DNA from: an uncultured Porphyromonadaceae bacterium
GTDB lineage: Bacteria > Bacteroidota > Bacteroidia > Bacteroidales > Muribaculaceae
Assembly: GCA_900541865.1 (NCBI GenBank)
Contig: UQLO01000044.1
Span: 1-18,380, forward strand
Reading direction: 5' to 3'
DNA length: 18,380 nt
Under the pieces are notes generated by a model. That model made no database searches. It saw only the letters and a program-made list of their open reading frames with translations, and had not been told where the DNA came from. Below, one piece after another: positions 15,511 through 18,380 of this stretch. The translations under genes were made by a program, and so were the position numbers. Every line of letters starts with the position of its first letter. The stretch's first letter is position 1.

Positions 15511-15552
15511 ACATCCGGCGTGTCTCCCTGGGGGGGGGGAAAAGCCGGATGT
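15511..15552. terminator. Hairpin downstream of the M23 gene, with a G10 run in its loop
   Basis: ACATCCGGC (15511-15519) pairs perfectly with GCCGGATGT (15544-15552), a 9-bp stem around a 24-nt loop. The hairpin starts 20 nt after the M23 stop on the minus strand, the right place for a terminator of the ndk-M23 unit. The U tract is weak in that direction (CTTGCTA) and better on the plus strand (TTTGTTTT), where no gene is evident. The loop contains ten consecutive G residues (15530-15539). Confidence 0.45.
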
Positions 15553-15571
15553 TTTGTTTTGCATTGCAGAA

Positions 15572-16546
15572 TCAGCGCAGCCGCAGGGTCTGCCCCGGCC
15601 GCAGGGTCGACGACGTCGAAAGGCCGTTCAGGCGGCAGAGCTTTGCCACGGTAGTGCCGTTGCGCGAAGCGATGCGGCTGAGGCTGTCGCCTTTGCGGAC
15701 GCGGTAAGTAGCCGAGCCTCGGCCGGACGACGATGAAGAAGAGCTCGACCGCACATAAGGCTTCGGCGGGTGCGCCTGCATATATTGGCGGGCGTACTGG
15801 CTGTTGGCAGCCGGGTCGAAGTTGCGGGCTTCCTTATATGTCCTTTTATTAAAGGTGTAGGTGTCGGTGTGGGTGGTCTGGTTCGCGAAGTCGAAGATTG
15901 CGTTGGGGTTGATGGGATAGCCCATGTAGCGCGTCTCGAAGTGCAGGTGGGGCCCGGTCGAGCGACCTGTGTTGCCGCCCAGAGCGATAGGCTCGCCGGC
16001 GCGGACATACTGTCCGGGCTCAACCAGGAAGCCGGAGAGGTGGCCGTAGACGGTCTCAAGGTCGTTGGTATGACGCACCACCACGTACTTGCCGTAGCCT
16101 CGGGCCTCGTAGTTGACGATGCGCACTCGGCCGTCGAAGGCGGCGCGCACGGTGTCGCCGATGTTGAGTTTGAGGTCAACGCCCTTGTGCTCGCGGCGGA
16201 AGCGACGCCGGTAGCCGTAGTTCGAAGTGATGTAGCCCGGGTGGGGCATATGGAAGTGCGACACGTCGATTTCGGCCGTGTTGGGCACATCGACGCCGGC
16301 GTAGCAATTTACGCGCTGGCTGTCCCACCCTTCGGTGTAAATGTCGTACTCGGGCTCCTCTTCTTCGTTGAAGAGCTCTTCGAGATAGCGTGTGGTGTTT
16401 TCTACGGAGATGCCGGCGTTGCCCTGATTGGCCAGATAGGCATTGTGACTGGCCGAGTGGCAGTCCGGGAGACGAAACTCCTCGGCGCCGGCGGCCAAAA
16501 CTCCGGCTGCTGCAAGAAAGAGTGCTGCTAAGGTTTGTTTGCGCAT
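15572..16546 (-). CDS. M23 metallopeptidase with C-terminal LysM (envelope)
   Basis: This 324-residue exported protein is likely a peptidoglycan endopeptidase. After a signal peptide (1-21) and an acidic spacer, the M23 domain spans about 100-215 with all zinc/active residues: His120 and Asp124 (HKGVD), His169 (YGHLS), His200 and His202 (GPHLHFE). A serine-rich linker (about 267-276) leads to one LysM domain (about 280-323: YRVRKGDSLSRIASRNGTT, ending RPGQTLRLR), which should bind glycan strands. This order, M23 then LysM, is common in Bacteroidetes cell-wall hydrolases. It starts 27 nt after ndk and is probably cotranscribed with it. Confidence 0.95.
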   Translation of the reverse strand: MRKQTLAALFLAAAGVLAAGAEEFRLPDCHSASHNAYLANQGNAGISVENTTRYLEELFNEEEEPEYDIYTEGWDSQRVNCYAGVDVPNTAEIDVSHFHMPHPGYITSNYGYRRRFRREHKGVDLKLNIGDTVRAAFDGRVRIVNYEARGYGKYVVVRHTNDLETVYGHLSGFLVEPGQYVRAGEPIALGGNTGRSTGPHLHFETRYMGYPINPNAIFDFANQTTHTDTYTFNKRTYKEARNFDPAANSQYARQYMQAHPPKPYVRSSSSSSSSGRGSATYRVRKGDSLSRIASRNGTTVAKLCRLNGLSTSSTLRPGQTLRLR

Positions 16547-16573
16547 TGTGGAGAGTGGTTTATCGCGTTGTAA

Positions 16574-17035
16574 TCAAAGCTCGTCGGCGCCGTAGGTGGC
16601 AGCCAGGGTGATGGGTGTGTAGTCAAAGACCTCCTCGGGCTTGAAGAAACGCGCCACTTCGATAGCGGCATTCTCCACCGAGTCGGAAGCGTGGATGATA
16701 TTCTCCTGGCCGCTCATGCCGAAGTCACCGCGGATGGTGCCGGGGGCAGCGGCGCGGCTGTTGGTGGCGCCGGTCATACCGCGAACCACCTGCACGGCAT
16801 CCTTGCCGCCAAGAACCATCACGATGACCGGGGTGGCAGTCATACTGCGGAGAATGGAGGGAAAGAAGGGACGGTCGACAAGGTGGGCATAGTGCTCGCG
16901 GAGGATTGCTTCGGAGAGTTGCATCATCTTGATGCCGGATATGATGAGTCCTTTGCGCTGAAAGCGGGTAATGACATCGCCCACCAGCGCGCGGTTTATT
17001 GCGGACGGTTTGAGGATTATGAGGGTTTGCTCCAT
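16574..17035 (-). CDS. ndk: Nucleoside diphosphate kinase
   Basis: This 153-residue cytosolic enzyme balances (d)NTP pools by moving a phosphate through a histidine. Family landmarks are present: LIILKPSA at the N-terminus with Lys9, RPFFPSI, GATNSRAAAPGTIRGDFG, and the active-site segment ENIIHASDS with His115. The usual form is NLIHGSD, so Gly is Ala here, a common variant. Length is normal for bacterial Ndk. It is the first gene of a two-gene unit with the M23 protein and has a good -7 box about 30 nt upstream of the ATG at 17035. Confidence 0.97.
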   Translation of the reverse strand: MEQTLIILKPSAINRALVGDVITRFQRKGLIISGIKMMQLSEAILREHYAHLVDRPFFPSILRSMTATPVIVMVLGGKDAVQVVRGMTGATNSRAAAPGTIRGDFGMSGQENIIHASDSVENAAIEVARFFKPEEVFDYTPITLAATYGADEL

Positions 17036-17070
17036 GGGGCTTATATTAGGCTAAAGGTTGTTTTGCACCC

Positions 17071-17101
17071 CAAAGTTAGTGATTTTTACCCGTTTGGCAT
17101 A
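17071..17101 (-). promoter_or_regulatory. Promoter of ndk
   Basis: The minus strand carries a perfect -7 box TAACTTTG (17078-17071). Nineteen nt upstream is TATG (17101-17098), a 3 of 4 match to the -33 box TTTG. Transcription would start near 17064, leaving about 29 nt to the ATG. The same octamer serves the esterase promoter at 7311-7304. The rest of the gap up to 17241 shows an ATCCC/GGGAT inverted repeat at 17101-17114 and nothing else I can name. Confidence 0.55.
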
Positions 17102-17241
17102 TCCCGGGCGGGATAAAAAATGTGAAAATTGCTGAATGCGCACTAAATTAAGCCCTTAATGTCCTGATTTGCCGCTATTTGGTGCTTTATATGCTCTACA
17201 ACACCTTTTCGAACTTTTTCCGAAGGGCGCCGATGCTACTT

Positions 17242-17601
17242 TCAGGATATGGTGCCGGTTATTATTTCAAAGACACGGGCGCCGTCGAGGGTTTCAGCTT
17301 CGGATTCTGCTTTTTTTAGGAAGCTGAATCGAGGCAGCGCGCACAGGTCGGCCCACAGCATTGCGGGGTCGGCGTAGGTGGACTCGATGCGGCCGGTGCG
17401 CCGCGACAATGTGAGCCTCGCCAACTCTTCCTCGCAGTTCTGAAGGCGATTGGTAACTTCATTCACCGTCTTGCTGTGGCGCAGGTGCTGAAGGGATATG
17501 AGATTGTCGTTGAGCAGCCGGAGGCGCACTGTTTCGCCGCCTCCGCAGTTGTCGGTCTTCTTCCAAACCTCCTCGGTGATTATCGTCTGGTCTCTATCCA
17601 T
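17242..17601 (-). CDS. Hypothetical protein, 119 residues
   Basis: I do not recognise this protein. It starts at ATG 17601 with an acidic N-terminus (MDRDQTIITEEVWKK), has a glycine-rich NCGGGE, a central helical stretch likely to form a short coiled coil (VNEVTNRLQNCEEELARLTL), then a more hydrophobic LWADLCALPRFSFLKK. There is no signal peptide, membrane helix or clear catalytic motif. Its base composition resembles the GC-rich core. It lies alone on the minus strand, 206 nt upstream of ndk and 97 nt after a small membrane protein gene. Competing frames over the same DNA give no better protein. It is probably a real gene of unknown role. Confidence 0.55.
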   Translation of the reverse strand: MDRDQTIITEEVWKKTDNCGGGETVRLRLLNDNLISLQHLRHSKTVNEVTNRLQNCEEELARLTLSRRTGRIESTYADPAMLWADLCALPRFSFLKKAESEAETLDGARVFEIITGTIS

Positions 17602-17698
17602 GGGTTCTTGCGCCGTCGTGAATCTGCCGTACGCTCCGCGAAGTTAGCTGAAAATTCCCGTATCAGCAAATTGTTCTGCCCAAGTATTCTGAGACCAA

Positions 17699-18022
17699 TC
17701 AGTACCGATTCAACATAAGGCACGGCATCACCACTACCAGAGCAAGAGTCAACAGCCCCTCGAACAGCACTACCCTTTTTACGCCGACCGCTTTCTTTAT
17801 CAGCAGGTGGTTGATGATGAAGTAGAGAATGTAAAATCCCCACGCTTCAATCGATTCGGGTGTGTGTTCACTGTAGCGGATGGCCTTATAGACGAAGTGA
17901 ACAAAATAAGCAAAAATGAATATAGTGGCCACGTACAGATAGACATACGCAAAAAATTTCGCAATGATGCGCAGTATTTTCGTCTTTGAAATCCGAAAAG
18001 AGAAATTTTTTGTCAGTTTCAT
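17699..18022 (-). CDS. Small membrane protein, paralogue of its upstream neighbour
   Basis: This 107-residue protein starts at ATG 18022. The longer frame back to 18088 overlaps the upstream gene and is rejected. Three hydrophobic segments are seen, at about residues 22-46, 60-75 and 86-104, with a basic N-terminus. It is clearly related to the next gene upstream. Shared features include NHLLIKKAVGVKRVVLFEGLL here and NHLWVKKAVDIKTIALFEGLL there, as well as a similar first helix with a YLY motif. The pair are 13 nt apart. The function is unknown. The DNA is much AT-richer than the genes to the left. Confidence 0.7.
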   Translation of the reverse strand: MKLTKNFSFRISKTKILRIIAKFFAYVYLYVATIFIFAYFVHFVYKAIRYSEHTPESIEAWGFYILYFIINHLLIKKAVGVKRVVLFEGLLTLALVVVMPCLMLNRY

Positions 18023-18035
18023 AGGTAAGTGCTTT

Positions 18036-18341
18036 TTAATTATAATTATAGCCAAAATTAATGCACACCGCCAGGACAAACAACGCAATGTTCAAAAGTC
18101 CCTCGAACAACGCAATGGTCTTTATGTCGACCGCCTTTTTGACCCACAGATGATTCACTACGAAATATACCCCGTAGAAAACCCAAAACAGCACCGACGC
18201 GACTGTCAGTGTCGTGCTTTCTATTGAGCCAAAAGCGTAGTTCTTAAAATAAAAGACTATGAATAAAAACGCCAGGTAAAGGAAGAGATACGACAAGACC
18301 TTGCTTATCCGGCAATACATCCCTAAAAAATCTAACTTCAA
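18036..18341 (-). CDS. Small membrane protein, paralogue of its downstream neighbour (start uncertain)
   Basis: This 101-residue hydrophobic protein has three segments, at about residues 15-35, 42-63 and 80-97, and the shared motif NHLWVKKAV-IK--ALFEGLL. The start is uncertain. TTG at 18341 gives MKLDFLGMYCRIS, which lines up with MKLTKNFSFRIS at the start of its paralogue. The first ATG is at 18320. The frame also stays open to the window edge at 18380, so the gene could be partial. I chose the TTG because of the paralogue match. No known family is recognised. Confidence 0.55.
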   Translation of the reverse strand: MKLDFLGMYCRISKVLSYLFLYLAFLFIVFYFKNYAFGSIESTTLTVASVLFWVFYGVYFVVNHLWVKKAVDIKTIALFEGLLNIALFVLAVCINFGYNYN

Positions 18342-18380
18342 TGACTTCTCAGACGAATATATCAGAAATGTGGGGCGTAA

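Noticed and set aside
17580..17843. 87-residue minus-strand frame overlapping two genes
   Set aside because: It overlaps the end of the small membrane protein and the start of the 119-residue gene and is low-complexity (Arg/Ser-rich).
1..18380. CRISPR array, rRNA or tRNA genes, riboswitch
   Set aside because: No regularly spaced repeats, cloverleaf or known aptamer-like leader was seen. Intergenic gaps are all under about 230 nt.

Overview
The window looks like a chromosomal segment of a gut-type Bacteroidales, most likely Muribaculaceae or a close relative. This placement is inference. It rests on TAnnTTTG-type promoter boxes, the lack of clear Shine-Dalgarno sequences, a pectin-targeting multidomain esterase next to a propeller/Y_Y_Y/AraC regulator, and Bacteroidales-style envelope genes (long NfeD, DUF3298-like lipoprotein, M23-LysM protein). 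The core, about 2.3-17.2 kb, is GC-rich. Both ends (1-530 and about 17.7-18.38 kb) are visibly AT-richer.

Left end: the last residues of an IS30-like transposase enter at the edge. They are followed by a small helix-turn-helix protein with a leucine-zipper-like tail and a strong intrinsic terminator. Everything else recognised as a gene runs on the minus strand. A Wzx/MATE-like polysaccharide flippase (712-2241) converges on the HTH gene. Upstream of it lies a 1632-residue secreted esterase (2372-7270) with an N-terminal SGNH/CE12-like acetylesterase, a long run of beta-rich modules and a C-terminal CE8 pectin methylesterase. It has its own promoter.

Middle: a tight minus-strand run from 15346 to 7396, probably one operon. 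In transcription order it carries a DUF3298-like lipoprotein, a ThiE/TenI-like barrel, a long NfeD with a ClpP-like serine protease domain, KdsB (CMP-Kdo synthesis for LPS), an M16-family protein without its zinc motif, an S1/P1 nuclease and a membrane-spanning AraC regulator. Gaps range from overlaps of 4 and 8 nt to 1, 2, 28 and 45 nt. The theme is envelope biogenesis. The last gene sits just upstream of the esterase gene, which it may control.

Right end: nucleoside diphosphate kinase and an M23 peptidase with LysM form a two-gene unit behind a perfect TAACTTTG -7 box. Further right are an unrecognised 119-residue protein and two adjacent, clearly paralogous small membrane proteins in AT-rich DNA, the outer one possibly running off the window.

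The most notable item is the regulator: a Reg_prop/Y_Y_Y sensor joined through one membrane helix directly to an AraC domain, with no histidine kinase or receiver. No CRISPR array, tRNA, rRNA, riboswitch or complete mobile element was found.
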